This document shows positions 43,995 to 53,348 of a stretch of 64,000 nucleotides of DNA, in pieces. This DNA is from Nostoc sp. CHAB 5844. GTDB taxonomy: Bacteria; Cyanobacteriota; Cyanobacteriia; Cyanobacteriales; Nostocaceae. Under the pieces are notes generated by a model that saw only the letters and a list, made by a program, of their open reading frames with translations, was not told the origin of the DNA and made no database searches. Every line of letters starts with the position of its first letter. The first letter of the stretch is position 1. The stretch is from positions 62,001 to 126,000 of the forward strand of contig NZ_JAIVFW010000007.1 in the NCBI RefSeq assembly GCF_020829595.1, written 5' to 3'. Both the position numbers and the translations under genes were made by a program.

Positions 43995-45335
43995 TTATGC
44001 TGATTCTGGTTTGGGTAGTGAAGATGGATGTACTATGAGTTCGGCAGTAGAGCGTTTTTCTACCATTTCCCTTGTTACTGTGCAGCGAGTTACATCTTTA
44101 CGGGATGGCAATTCGTACATGACATCAAGCATGAGTTCTTCCACAATGCCTCGCAATGCTCGCGCGCCCGTTTTGCGGCGGTAGGCTTCTTGCGCGATCG
44201 CCCGTAAGGCATCTTGTTTAAAATCTATTTGGACGTTATCCATCTTCAGCAGTTTTTGATACTGTTTCACCAAAGCACTGCGTGGTTGGGTAAGAATTGC
44301 CATCAGTGCTTCTTCATCCAGCGGATCTACTACCGCTACCATTGGTATCCGCCCAATAAATTCGGGTATCATGCCGAATTTTACCAAATCATCAGGTTCC
44401 AGATTGTGCAGCACATCTGCGGCTCGTTTTTCTTTTGATTGGCCGTCTCCTGGCTGCACAAAACCTATTGACTTTTTACCCGCTCTTTGTTCTACAACCT
44501 TTTCTAAGCCAACGAAAGCCCCACCACAGATAAATAAAATATTACTAGTATCAATTTGGATACAGTCTTGATACGGATGCTTACGTCCCCCTTGCGGTGG
44601 TACGTTGGCGATCGTACCTTCAAGCATTTTTAGTAAAGCTTGCTGTACGCCTTCACCAGAAACATCGCGGGTAATTGATGGGTTTTCACTCTTGCGGGCA
44701 ATTTTGTCAATCTCGTCGATGTAGATAATTCCTCGTTGCGCTTCTTCTACATCTAAATCTGCCACTTGCAACAGTCGCAGTAAGATATTTTCGACATCTT
44801 CGCCGACATAGCCTGCTTCTGTTAATGTAGTAGCATCAGCAACCGCAAAAGGTACATCCAAAATTTTGGCTAGAGTTTGCGCTAAGAGCGTTTTGCCGCA
44901 ACCAGTCGGACCAATTAACAAAATATTTGACTTTTGCAGTTCTACTGCGTCATCTGCGCCGTTTTTGCCACTGCCTTTAGACTGTAAGATTGCCAGTCGC
45001 TTGTAATGGTTGTAAACTGCGACTGATAAAACCTTTTTGGCTTCGTCTTGGCCAATGACATGTTCATCTAAATACTTTTTAATCTCTCTTGGCTTTGGTA
45101 TTTGATTGAATGAGAGATTAGCAGAACGACTACGACGTTTTTGAGGTGCTTCAGACTTTGGTGCTGGTTGCGACGCTACACCGTTGGTGTCCAGTAACTC
45201 CTCATCTAGTATTTCATTACACAAGTCAACGCATTCGTCGCAGATGTAAACTCCCGGCCCTGCGATCAACTTACGTACCTGCTCTTGAGACTTGCCACAA
45301 AACGAACATTTTAAATGGGAGTCGTACTTAGACAT
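43995..45335 (-). CDS. clpX: ClpX, ATPase subunit of Clp protease
   Basis: The 446-residue protein has the zinc-binding domain (C10, C13, C32, C35), Walker A GPTGCGKT, the sensor/IGF-type region (KKSIGF) and a C-terminal domain with [17 protein letters not shown]. ClpX unfolds substrates and feeds them to ClpP, encoded 9 bp upstream. It is the last gene of the tig-clpP-clpX run. Confidence 0.97.
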   Translation of the reverse strand: MSKYDSHLKCSFCGKSQEQVRKLIAGPGVYICDECVDLCNEILDEELLDTNGVASQPAPKSEAPQKRRSRSANLSFNQIPKPREIKKYLDEHVIGQDEAKKVLSVAVYNHYKRLAILQSKGSGKNGADDAVELQKSNILLIGPTGCGKTLLAQTLAKILDVPFAVADATTLTEAGYVGEDVENILLRLLQVADLDVEEAQRGIIYIDEIDKIARKSENPSITRDVSGEGVQQALLKMLEGTIANVPPQGGRKHPYQDCIQIDTSNILFICGGAFVGLEKVVEQRAGKKSIGFVQPGDGQSKEKRAADVLHNLEPDDLVKFGMIPEFIGRIPMVAVVDPLDEEALMAILTQPRSALVKQYQKLLKMDNVQIDFKQDALRAIAQEAYRRKTGARALRGIVEELMLDVMYELPSRKDVTRCTVTREMVEKRSTAELIVHPSSLPKPESA

Positions 45336-45344
45336 ACCAGCCTC

Positions 45345-46043
45345 TTATTTCAGAATTGTGACGTTTTCCCCTGCTGTGGGAAGATTTTGTCGGGAGATGA
45401 CTTGATCAATCAAACCGTAGTTTTTAGCTTCTTCTGCCGACATGAAAAAGTCGCGGTCTGTGTCTGCTTCGATTCTCTCTAAAGGTTGACCAGTATGATG
45501 AGCCAATAACTGATTCAACTGAGCCTTAATATAAAGAATCTCTCTGGCTTGGATTTCTATATCAATGGCTTGACCTTGAGCGCCACCTAGTGGTTGATGG
45601 ATCATAATCCGAGAATCAGGTAAAGACATCCGCTTACCTGCGGTTCCTGCTGCTAACAAAAATGCCCCCATGCTTGCGGCTAACCCAAAACAGATAGTAA
45701 CTACATCGGGACGAATTTGTTGGATTGTATCATAAATTGCCATTCCTGCGTAGACGGAGCCGCCAGGAGAATTAATGTACAGTTGAATGTCTTTTTCTGA
45801 GTCTTCCGAATCTAAGAACAGCAACTGAGCCACAATTGAATTGGCGACGGTATCATCTATGGCAGTTCCCAAAAAGATAATCCGCTCGCGCAGCAGGCGG
45901 GAGTAGATGTCAAACGCTCTTTCTCCCATACCAGACTGCTCTACCACAGTTGGCACAATGCTGTTGGGGCCATTCATCTGGGAGTTAATAGCTAGGTGGC
46001 TGGAACTAATAATGGGGTAATTTCCCGACTGCGATAAAAGCAT
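45345..46043 (-). CDS. clpP: ClpP, proteolytic subunit of Clp protease
   Basis: The 232-residue serine protease has triad Ser124 (GLAASMGAF), His149 (MIHQPLGG) and Asp198 (DTDRDFF), spaced exactly as in E. coli ClpP. About 30 residues precede the usual [18 protein letters not shown] start; ATG at residue 23 could be an alternative start. It forms the tetradecameric chamber served by ClpX. clpP and clpX are 9 bp apart and clearly cotranscribed. Confidence 0.96.
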   Translation of the reverse strand: MLLSQSGNYPIISSSHLAINSQMNGPNSIVPTVVEQSGMGERAFDIYSRLLRERIIFLGTAIDDTVANSIVAQLLFLDSEDSEKDIQLYINSPGGSVYAGMAIYDTIQQIRPDVVTICFGLAASMGAFLLAAGTAGKRMSLPDSRIMIHQPLGGAQGQAIDIEIQAREILYIKAQLNQLLAHHTGQPLERIEADTDRDFFMSAEEAKNYGLIDQVISRQNLPTAGENVTILK

Positions 46044-46466
46044 AAGAGAACATTTGACGATTAGTATGACTTAGTTTACGGCAGCGATCGCTGCTTTTTT
46101 AACGGATGAGATTTTATTTGAGCTATGTGTTAACCATTATGCCTCATCCAGATTTTTCTCGTGTAACACTGTATCAAGCTCAGGTATTTACAGATATCGG
46201 ATTTTCTTGAAAATTCCAGCAATATTAAGCCTCCATTAAATCTTAACGACCCAGTGCTGAGTAATAATTGTTCATACTCAAACAAGCACTAACTACCCTA
46301 GCCTACTCTACGAATCGCCGGATTGCGATCGCCCAAAAGTAGAGATAGCCGAAAGTAGTAGTTAGAGACTAGAGGCTAGAAGCTGGAGACTAGATAACAG
46401 AAGAAAGATTCAATCCCTAATTAGTCCACAATACTAGGCTCTAGACCCTAGTCCCTAGCCTCTTCT
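46044..46466. repeat. tig-clpP spacer with CTAGTCC/CTAGAGG-type repeats
   Basis: The 423-bp gap holds degenerate heptamers (GACTAGAGGCTAGAAGCTGGAGACTAG near 46368, and CTAGGCTCTAGACCCTAGTCCCTAG near 46431) that are partly inverted to each other. Two HIP1-like sites occur near 46087 and 46330. I see no gene. A promoter for clpP is expected near 46060-46150 but was not identified. Confidence 0.6.
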
Positions 46467-47888
46467 TTATTCCCCTGCTTCCGATTCCGCCGTAGCTTCG
46501 CTGCTGCTTGCCTCAGTCTCAGGTGCAGTTGCTTCTGCTGTTTCTTCTTTGGCGCTTAAAGTTCCTTCTGGTACTAGTTCAACTGATGAGTTGTCTAAGA
46601 GCCAATTGATAATTTTTTCACTCAGCAGTTCGTTTTCTACCATAGAACTCAGTCTATCTTCGTCAACATCTTCCTCGGAATACTGCTGCAAAAGTTCTGT
46701 AACTCTGGCTTGTAGTTCTTCTGGTGTGACTGTGAGAGACTCGCGTTTGCCGATTTCTCGCAAGGCTAGAGAACGTTTTAGGCGTTCAATTGCCTCAGGG
46801 CGCGATCGCTCCCGCAACTGCGGAATAATATCTTGAGTAAACAGCTTTCTCACGTCCAGTCCTTGTTGTGCAAGGCGCATAGCTGTTTGTGTCAACATTG
46901 CGTCTACTTCTTGGTCAATTAAAGTACCTGGCAAGTCAATTTCTATATACTTGAGCAGTTCTGCCAGTAGCGCTTCTTGCTTGTTAGTTTTAGTTTTATC
47001 CTCAGCTTCTTTTTGATACCGCTCTTCTAGAGATTTCCGCAGTTCTTCTAAGGTTTCAAAATCGCTGACTTCTTGGGCAAAGTCATCGTCCAATTCTGGC
47101 AGTTCTTTTTCCTTCAGTTCTTTGAGAGTGACTGTAAAAATTGCTGGCTTGCCTGCTAACTCTTGGTTAACATAAGGATCTGGGAACTGCGCTGAAATTT
47201 CCTTGGTTTCACCAGGATTCATCCCCACTATACCCGTGACAAAACCGGGGATAAATTTATCTTCCTGTAACTCTACTTGAAAATCAGAAGCTTCACCACC
47301 AGGAATTGGTGTTGGTTCTGCATCGGGGTTTTCGCCTTCAGCTTTCGCTATTATTCCTTTAAAATCTACAACGGCGACATCCCCAATTTGGGCTGCCCTT
47401 CCTTCCACAGGGATCAATGTTGCCATTTGTTCACGTTCTTTTTCTAGAACACTATCTACCTGGGCTGAGTCGTACTTGACTTCCTCCGCTTGGGCTTGTA
47501 AACCAGTGTACTGCTTGAGATTTACTTCTGGTTCGACATCAACAGCAGCAGAGAAAGTGAGGGGTTTTCCCGGTTCATAATTATTGATCAAGTCATCAAA
47601 TGAAGAGCGCAATTGCGGCTGACCAATTGCTTGGATATCTTCTTGTTTGACTGCTTGCTCTATACCATCTTGAATTAATTCTTCTAGGGCTGCTGCCTTA
47701 ACGCGAGTTATGCCTAAGCGCTGGAGCAATATTTGCCGAGGCACTTTACCTTTACGAAACCCAGGAATATTTACAGTACTGGATAAGTTTTTAATAACTT
47801 GATCGTAGGTTTGCTGAGTGATTTCTGGTGTAATCTCTATTTCTAGCCCTATTTGGCTGGCGGGAAGTTTCTCCTGGGTAACTTTCAT
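46467..47888 (-). CDS. tig: Trigger factor
   Basis: The 473-residue ribosome-associated chaperone carries the ribosome-binding signature GFRKGKVPRQIL at about residues 44-55. An FKBP-type domain occupies about 160-250 (VVDFKGIIAKAEG...FIPGFVTGIVGMNPGE) and a long helical C-terminal domain follows. It ends in an Ala/Glu/Thr-rich acidic tail of about 25 residues, common in cyanobacterial forms. It is the first gene of the tig-clpP-clpX set, though separated from clpP by 423 bp of repeats. Confidence 0.96.
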   Translation of the reverse strand: MKVTQEKLPASQIGLEIEITPEITQQTYDQVIKNLSSTVNIPGFRKGKVPRQILLQRLGITRVKAAALEELIQDGIEQAVKQEDIQAIGQPQLRSSFDDLINNYEPGKPLTFSAAVDVEPEVNLKQYTGLQAQAEEVKYDSAQVDSVLEKEREQMATLIPVEGRAAQIGDVAVVDFKGIIAKAEGENPDAEPTPIPGGEASDFQVELQEDKFIPGFVTGIVGMNPGETKEISAQFPDPYVNQELAGKPAIFTVTLKELKEKELPELDDDFAQEVSDFETLEELRKSLEERYQKEAEDKTKTNKQEALLAELLKYIEIDLPGTLIDQEVDAMLTQTAMRLAQQGLDVRKLFTQDIIPQLRERSRPEAIERLKRSLALREIGKRESLTVTPEELQARVTELLQQYSEEDVDEDRLSSMVENELLSEKIINWLLDNSSVELVPEGTLSAKEETAEATAPETEASSSEATAESEAGE

Positions 47889-48223
47889 GCTGCGTCTCTA
47901 TTTGGTATTTTTAACTCCAAGTACACACAAGCGACAATTTAACGCTTGTATGGTTTGATATCTCTAGGTTGGAATGGCAAGTGCCTTCAGTAGAGATCCA
48001 GTTTACTGCCAATGGCAAAGGACTTGACACTTTACCACAATAATATTTATCTATACACCCTCTAAACTGAACAAAGACGTGATATCTCACATCTGTAAAG
48101 ATTTTCTGATGAGCTAACAACCAGTTAATCTTTAGTCTGTTGGGAATTCACTCTTCACTTACTGCTAGAGGTAGAATTTCAGAGCGCAAGGCTGACACCG
48201 TGATATCTTGTGGTTCAACCAGC

Positions 48224-48350
48224 AAATCTTTGTACTATCGTTTTTGGGGTCTGTTTGCCTGACAAGTCCGAGTTTGATCTATGCTTACCGCATAGCTCGG
48301 TGGTTTACTGTCCTGGCTTGATTCCATCTCGGATCATAGTACATTGATCG
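48224..48350. ncRNA. Candidate structured RNA (rod-like stem with internal bubble)
   Basis: Nested complementarity: TGTACTAT (48231-48238) pairs with ATAGTACA (48336-48343). After an open bubble, GCC (48257-48259) and GACA (48261-48264) pair with GGC (48315-48317) and TGTC (48309-48312). CCGAG (48268-48272) pairs with CTCGG (48296-48300), and CTATGC (48279-48284) with GCATAG (48290-48295) around a 5-nt loop. The shape (stem, roughly 18-nt bubble each side, stem-loop) recalls 6S RNA, but I could not confirm identity, strand or ends. A 5' leader element of asd is the other option. Confidence 0.4.
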
Positions 48351-48663
48351 CCTGCCTCAGTCCAAGTCACCGTTAAGGCAAAAGATTTGTTAAATCATCA
48401 ATAATGGTTGAGCAGCAATGGCTGGTCGTTTTTCCTTGAGCAGTAATTTGTTGTACAATAATATATACTTTTTTACTTGGTAGGAAATTTAGTCGGAAAT
48501 TATAAAAGATTGTAAATTGCTCAATTATTTATTAAGATATGTAACCTAAAAATTAATCTACCTTGATCAAAAAGCTGAAATAAGATTAAAAAATTATTCA
48601 AAATCTGCTACTGCTATTTCAATATATTTAAATTTCCAAACATTACTCATCACCTCTTAAGTT

Positions 48664-48672
48664 AAAGGAGGA
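48664..48672 (+). promoter_or_regulatory. Strong ribosome binding site of asd
   Basis: AAAGGAGGA, an almost perfect anti-16S complement, ends 7-8 nt before the TTG start codon of asd. It settles the non-ATG start. Confidence 0.85.
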
Positions 48673-48679
48673 AGTTCAT

Positions 48680-49723
48680 TTGTCTAAAACATATCGTGTA
48701 GCTATTTTGGGTGCGACTGGTGCTGTGGGTACAGAGTTGCTGGAATTATTAGAAAGCCGAAATTTTCCCATTTCGGAATTAAAATTACTAGCATCTGAGC
48801 GTAGTGTGGGGCGATCGCTGACATTTAAAGGGGAAAATTTATTAGTAGAACCAGTCAGCGATCGCGCCTTTGAAAATGTAGATTTGGTATTAGCTAGTGC
48901 GGGTGGTTCCACATCGAAAAAATGGGCTACCGTTGCCGTCCAAAAAGGTGCAGTAGTTATTGATAACTCCAGTGCCTTTCGGATGAATCCAGAAGTCCCC
49001 TTAGTTGTACCAGAAGTTAATCCCCAAGCCGCAGCTTCTCATCAAGGTATCATTGCCAATCCCAACTGCACGACAATTTTGATGACAGTGGCAATCTGGC
49101 CATTACATCAAATCCAACCAATAAAGCGTATTGTTGCCGCCACCTACCAATCGGCTAGTGGTGCTGGTGCCAAAGCAATGGCAGAAGTCAAAACTCAAGC
49201 AGGTGCGATTCTGCAAGGACAAGAACCCGTCGCAGAAGTACTACCTTACCCATTAGCATTTAATTTATTTCCCCACAACACCCCGATTAACGATTTTGGG
49301 TACTGTGAGGAAGAAATGAAAATGGTGAATGAAACTCGAAAGATTTTTGGCACGCAGCAAATTAGGATTACTGCAACTTGTGTACGGGTTCCCGTACTGC
49401 GCGCTCATTCAGAAGCAATTAACCTAGAATTCGAGACCCCATTTAGTCCAGATACCGCCAGAGAAATTTTGAGTAACTCCCCGGGGGTGAAATTAGTAGA
49501 AGATTGGCGGGCCAATCATTTTCCAATGCCAATAGAAGCCACTGGTCAAGATGAAGTTTTAGTGGGTAGAATTCGTCAGGATATTTCTCATACCTGCGGT
49601 TTAGAACTGTGGGTTTGTGGTGATCAAATTCGCAAGGGTGCAGCTTTGAATGCCGTCCAAATTGCTGAATTATTAGTGGAAAAAAATCTCCTCAAGTCAG
49701 CAGCATACTACGTATCTCAGTAG
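48680..49723 (+). CDS. asd: Aspartate-semialdehyde dehydrogenase
   Basis: The 347-residue enzyme reduces aspartyl phosphate to the semialdehyde for lysine, threonine, methionine and diaminopimelate synthesis. NADP-binding GATGAVGTEL (11-20), active-site Cys130 (NPNCTT) and the GAGAKAMAEV region are intact. The start is TTG, set by a strong Shine-Dalgarno sequence. dapA, the next lysine/DAP step, follows 139 bp later on the same strand. Confidence 0.96.
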   Translation: MSKTYRVAILGATGAVGTELLELLESRNFPISELKLLASERSVGRSLTFKGENLLVEPVSDRAFENVDLVLASAGGSTSKKWATVAVQKGAVVIDNSSAFRMNPEVPLVVPEVNPQAAASHQGIIANPNCTTILMTVAIWPLHQIQPIKRIVAATYQSASGAGAKAMAEVKTQAGAILQGQEPVAEVLPYPLAFNLFPHNTPINDFGYCEEEMKMVNETRKIFGTQQIRITATCVRVPVLRAHSEAINLEFETPFSPDTAREILSNSPGVKLVEDWRANHFPMPIEATGQDEVLVGRIRQDISHTCGLELWVCGDQIRKGAALNAVQIAELLVEKNLLKSAAYYVSQ

Positions 49724-49862
49724 TTTTGCGTCATCAGTCAAAAATAGATGACAAAAGACAAATGAGTGCATCACTCTTGAAAGTAATTGGCGAATAAGCT
49801 ATTACATTATAGAAAACCACCAAAGCAAACAAAACCAAGCAGGTAATCAGGAGTAAAAAAGG

Positions 49863-50747
49863 GTGGGAGATTTTGGCAGAGTTTTAACCGCTATGATCAC
49901 ACCGTTCAAAGCAGACGGTAGTGTTAACTATGGCGTAGCGGCAGAACTAGCAGCGCATCTAGCTCACAATGGAACGGATACGTTGGTGGTATGCGGTACA
50001 ACAGGAGAATCCCCCACCATAAGTTGGGAGGAAGAATACCAGCTATTTGTAGAAGTATTGCAGGCCGTGTCCGGCAAAGCCAAAGTGATAGCAGGATGTG
50101 GTTCTAATTCCACCAAAGAAGCGATCGCAGCTACCCAAAAGGCGGCTAAAATAGGAGTACATGGTACATTACAAGTTGTACCTTATTACAATAAACCGCC
50201 ACAAGCAGGTCTATATCAACATTTTCAGGCAATTGCCCAAGCTTGCCCCGATATTCCATTGTTGTTATATAACATTCCTGGTCGCACCGGTCAAAATCTC
50301 AGTGCCGAAACAGTTGCCAAATTAGCTGAAATTGATAATATTGTTGGAATCAAAGAAGCCAGTGGTAATTTAGATCAGGCAAGTGAAATCCGTCGCTTGA
50401 CATCACAAGAATTTCAGATTTACGCTGGAGATGATTCCCTAACTTTGCCCTTGTTAGCGCTGGGGGCAAAAGGAGTCGTCAGTGTAGCTTCTCATCTGGT
50501 AGGCAACCAACTACAGCAGATGATTCAAGCTTTTAGTGCGGGAAAAATTGCCCAAGCCAAAGACATTCATCTTCAACTCTTCCCGTTGTTTAAAGCTTTA
50601 TTTATAACTACAAATCCCATTCCCATTAAACAAGCACTCAAACTTCAAGGTTGGGAGGTTGGTTCAACACGTCCGCCGCTATGTGAAGCTGACTCAGAAG
50701 TTAACCAAAAATTAGAGGTGGTGCTTCAGAAACTGAACTTAATTTAA
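49863..50747 (+). CDS. dapA: 4-hydroxy-tetrahydrodipicolinate synthase
   Basis: The 294-residue class I aldolase condenses pyruvate with aspartate semialdehyde. Schiff-base Lys164 (GIKEASGN), Tyr136 ([10 protein letters not shown]) and Thr47 (GTTGESPT) are conserved. The start is GTG 49863, with AGGAG (49849-49853) 9 nt upstream. Together with asd it forms a DAP/lysine pathway pair feeding peptidoglycan synthesis. Confidence 0.96.
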   Translation: MGDFGRVLTAMITPFKADGSVNYGVAAELAAHLAHNGTDTLVVCGTTGESPTISWEEEYQLFVEVLQAVSGKAKVIAGCGSNSTKEAIAATQKAAKIGVHGTLQVVPYYNKPPQAGLYQHFQAIAQACPDIPLLLYNIPGRTGQNLSAETVAKLAEIDNIVGIKEASGNLDQASEIRRLTSQEFQIYAGDDSLTLPLLALGAKGVVSVASHLVGNQLQQMIQAFSAGKIAQAKDIHLQLFPLFKALFITTNPIPIKQALKLQGWEVGSTRPPLCEADSEVNQKLEVVLQKLNLI

Positions 50748-50789
50748 AAAAGTAATGGTTGGCAATTTGCCGTAAATGCATATGAATAA

Positions 50790-50915
50790 TGGGCAGATTT
50801 TGAGGATGCACTTTCCATAGATGTGCTACCACTGCTAAAAAATATTTACGATGAATCATTCAGTGTAAATTTCAATTTTATTGAACAAACAGTTGAAAAT
50901 CTAAATGAAATTTGA
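50790..50915 (+). pseudogene. Possible coding remnant between dapA and rnj
   Basis: An open frame without start gives WADFEDALSIDVLPLLKN and continues to NLNEI before TGA (913-915 end). It has protein-like composition, and a hairpin (CTGG...CCAG, about 50917-50939) follows it. I do not recognise the family. It may be a chance frame. Confidence 0.2.
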
Positions 50916-51004
50916 CTGGTTTCTAAAAGAAAGCCAGTGTTGTCTTTAATACAAGCTTGCTAACCTTCAATTTATTAACACTAAACAATCTAACTAAGGA
51001 GAAA

Positions 51005-52774
51005 ATGGCTAAAAACGAAGCTAACTCCGCCCTAAAAATTATTCCGTTGGGCGGTTTACATGAAATTGGCAAAAATACCTGTGTTTTTGAGTACGATGAC
51101 GAAATTATCTTATTAGATGCGGGTTTAGCTTTTCCCACAGAAGCAATGCATGGTGTAAATATTGTGCTACCTGATACTAGCTATCTCAGGGAAAACAGGG
51201 AAAAAATTAAAGGGATGATCGTTACCCACGGTCATGAAGACCATATCGGTGGCATTGCTTTTCACCTCAAGCAATTTGAAATTCCGGTGATTTACGGGCC
51301 AAGACTCGCAATGGCCATGCTGGAAGGGAAATTAGAAGAAGCAGGAGTACGCGATCGCACTCAGTTACGTTCAGTTCTACCGCGTGATGTAGTCAGGATT
51401 GGCAAACATTTCTTTGTCGAGTACATCCGCAACACCCATTCAATTGCTGATAGTTTCACGGTCGCTATTCATACTCCCCTGGGTGTCGTGATTCACACAG
51501 GGGATTTTAAATTCGACCACACCCCAGTCGATGGGGAAAAATTTGACTTGCAACGCTTGGCAGAACATGGTGAAAAAGGCGTACTTTGCTTACTGAGTGA
51601 TTCCACCAACTCAGAAGTGCCTGGATTCACCCCTTCCGAACGTTCCGTCTATCCCAATTTGGATCGAGTATTTAGTCAAGCCACAGGGCGATTATTTGTT
51701 ACGACCTTTGCCTCTTCTGTGCATCGCATCAACATGATTTTGCAACTGGCACAGAAACACAACCGCGTGGTGACAGTAGTCGGACGTTCAATGCTAAATT
51801 TGATTGCCCATGCCCGGAATTTGGGTTATGTCAAATGTGAAGATAACTTACTGCAACCACTGCATATGGTTCGCAGTCTTCCGGATGAGAAAGTGTTGAT
51901 TCTCACCACAGGTTCTCAAGGTGAGACGATGGCAGCGATGACCCGCATTGCCAATAAAGAACACCCCCACATCAAAATCCGTGAAGGTGATACTGTTGTC
52001 TTCTCTGCCAACCCGATTCCTGGAAATACGATCGCAGTTGTGAATACCATCGATAAGTTGATGCTTCAGGGTGCGAAAGTGGTCTATGGACGCGATAAAG
52101 GAATTCACGTTTCCGGCCACGGCTGTCAAGAAGACCAAAAATTGATGATTGCTTTAACTCGTCCCAAATTCTTCTTGCCAGTTCACGGTGAACATCGGAT
52201 GTTAGTCAAACACGCCGAAACTGCCCAAAGTATGGGTATCCCTGCCGAAAATATGGTGATAATCCAGAATGGGGATGTTGTAGAACTAACAGAAGATTCC
52301 ATCCGTGTCGGTGATAAAGTGCAGTCTGGTATTGAACTGGTGGATACTTCTAGTTCCGGTATGGTGAGTGCCAAGGTGCTGCAAGAACGGCAACGCATGG
52401 CAGAAGAAGGTATTGTGACGATCGCAGCTGCAATTGATTGGACTGGTAAACTCATGGCCAAGCCAGAAATTCATCTGCGGGGTGTTGTTACCAGTGTAGA
52501 GCGATCACTGATCCAAAAATGGGTACAGCAGCGCATCGAAGAAATTCTCAGCGTGCGTTGGTCAGAATTTGCATCTTTGGAAGGTGAGCAACCAGAAGTA
52601 GACTGGGGTGGATTGCAAGGAACTTTAGAGCGAGAATTAGCGCGTTCAATTCGGCGGGAATTGCAATGTCAACCAACTGTGACATTATTAATGCAAATTC
52701 CTGACGAACCACCTGTGAAAGTTGCCGATGGGAGAAGACGACGGACTCGGACGGCGGCTCAAGTCGCATCATAA
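51005..52774 (+). CDS. rnj: Ribonuclease J
   Basis: The 589-residue metallo-beta-lactamase/beta-CASP ribonuclease has the metal motif HGHEDH (75-80), LLSDSTNSE, the beta-CASP loops and the late PVHGEHRM. It processes and degrades RNA with 5'-exo and endo activity. ATG 51005 is preserved by TAAGGAG (50995-51001) just upstream; an in-frame ATG 48 bp earlier lacks such a site. The C-terminal tail is basic (GRRRRTRTAAQ). Confidence 0.95.
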   Translation: MAKNEANSALKIIPLGGLHEIGKNTCVFEYDDEIILLDAGLAFPTEAMHGVNIVLPDTSYLRENREKIKGMIVTHGHEDHIGGIAFHLKQFEIPVIYGPRLAMAMLEGKLEEAGVRDRTQLRSVLPRDVVRIGKHFFVEYIRNTHSIADSFTVAIHTPLGVVIHTGDFKFDHTPVDGEKFDLQRLAEHGEKGVLCLLSDSTNSEVPGFTPSERSVYPNLDRVFSQATGRLFVTTFASSVHRINMILQLAQKHNRVVTVVGRSMLNLIAHARNLGYVKCEDNLLQPLHMVRSLPDEKVLILTTGSQGETMAAMTRIANKEHPHIKIREGDTVVFSANPIPGNTIAVVNTIDKLMLQGAKVVYGRDKGIHVSGHGCQEDQKLMIALTRPKFFLPVHGEHRMLVKHAETAQSMGIPAENMVIIQNGDVVELTEDSIRVGDKVQSGIELVDTSSSGMVSAKVLQERQRMAEEGIVTIAAAIDWTGKLMAKPEIHLRGVVTSVERSLIQKWVQQRIEEILSVRWSEFASLEGEQPEVDWGGLQGTLERELARSIRRELQCQPTVTLLMQIPDEPPVKVADGRRRRTRTAAQVAS

Positions 52775-52783
52775 TTATCAACT

Positions 52784-52808
52784 AGAGACGCTGTATTGCA
52801 ACGTCTCT
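52784..52808 (+). terminator. Hairpin after rnj (AGAGACG palindrome)
   Basis: AGAGACG (52784-52790) pairs with CGTCTCT (52802-52808) over an 11-nt loop, 10 bp after the rnj stop. There is no T run, and the same palindrome type is dispersed in Nostocales genomes, so it may be a repeat doing terminator duty. Confidence 0.5.
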
Positions 52809-52809
52809 A

Positions 52810-53101
52810 TTCACATCTTGCACGTAGCCCCAACGAATGGAATTCGCGCACCACTTGCTTCAAGTCGGGAAACCCGCCCAACGCAGTGGCTTGGCTATAC
52901 AAACGAAGTCCGCCTACGCGGAAAGCGCGCAAAATCATGGGTTGGGAACCCGCGCAGGCGGTGAGACCAGTGCTGCGGGAGGGTTTCCCTCCGCAGGCAA
53001 CTGGCGATCTTCGAAGCGTTAGCGACGCTCTTGAGCATCACCCGAAGGGGTTTTGTCTGTGTAGCTGTGACTTCAGTCGCTTGGTGCAAGATATGTCTCT
53101 A
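52810..53101. repeat. GC-rich interspersed palindromic repeat cluster
   Basis: This contains the GGGAGGGTTTCCCTCC core with GCAGGCAACTGG (52975-53004), shared with 10111-10146. Also present are GGGTTGGGAACCC-, CGGGAAACCCG- and GCGTTAGCGACGC-type palindromes. CATCTTGCA near 52813 and TGCAAGAT near 53086 are inverted to each other, bracketing the cluster. The short ORFs here are not credible genes. Confidence 0.75.
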
Positions 53102-53299
53102 CTAAATCAATGGTTTAATTACCTGATATAACAAAACAATCACAATTGGGACGATAATTGGGATAGTTACTAGCAGTCCCCATTTGTCAAAGCGAATTTT
53201 TTGGACTTCTGACTTGAATAGCGCAATGACAGCAATGGCTCCCATCGCTACCCAGATCAAGCCAAAGACAATAAAGATAATAAATGCTGAGTCTGGCAT
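53102..53299 (-). CDS. Small two-helix membrane protein
   Basis: The 65-residue protein has two hydrophobic helices (about 5-27 and 42-62) linked by a short basic loop (KSEVQKIRFDKW). The function is unknown. Its position downstream of the peptidoglycan-binding protein gene on the opposite side of a repeat cluster gives no clue. The clean hydrophobic pattern suggests it is real. Confidence 0.6.
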   Translation of the reverse strand: MPDSAFIIFIVFGLIWVAMGAIAVIALFKSEVQKIRFDKWGLLVTIPIIVPIVIVLLYQVIKPLI

Positions 53300-53348
53300 T
53301 CTTTTACTAGTGTGTGATATGGCACCTAGTATCTAGGCTATCGGAATA

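Larger units (their letters stand above)
47889..48679. other. Long divergent spacer between tig and asd
   Basis: At 791 bp this is the largest non-coding gap of the window. It must hold the tig and asd promoters. No convincing ORF is present. The middle (about 48224-48350) is strongly self-complementary and listed separately; the right third is very AT-rich. Confidence 0.6.

Noticed and set aside
47911-48120. 69-codon minus-strand ORF upstream of tig
   Set aside because: No recognisable features, poor start context, lies in the expected tig promoter region.
52722-53131. Several ORFs of 61-111 codons on both strands
   Set aside because: All lie across the 52.8-53.1 kb repeat cluster or the rnj end; composition follows the repeats.
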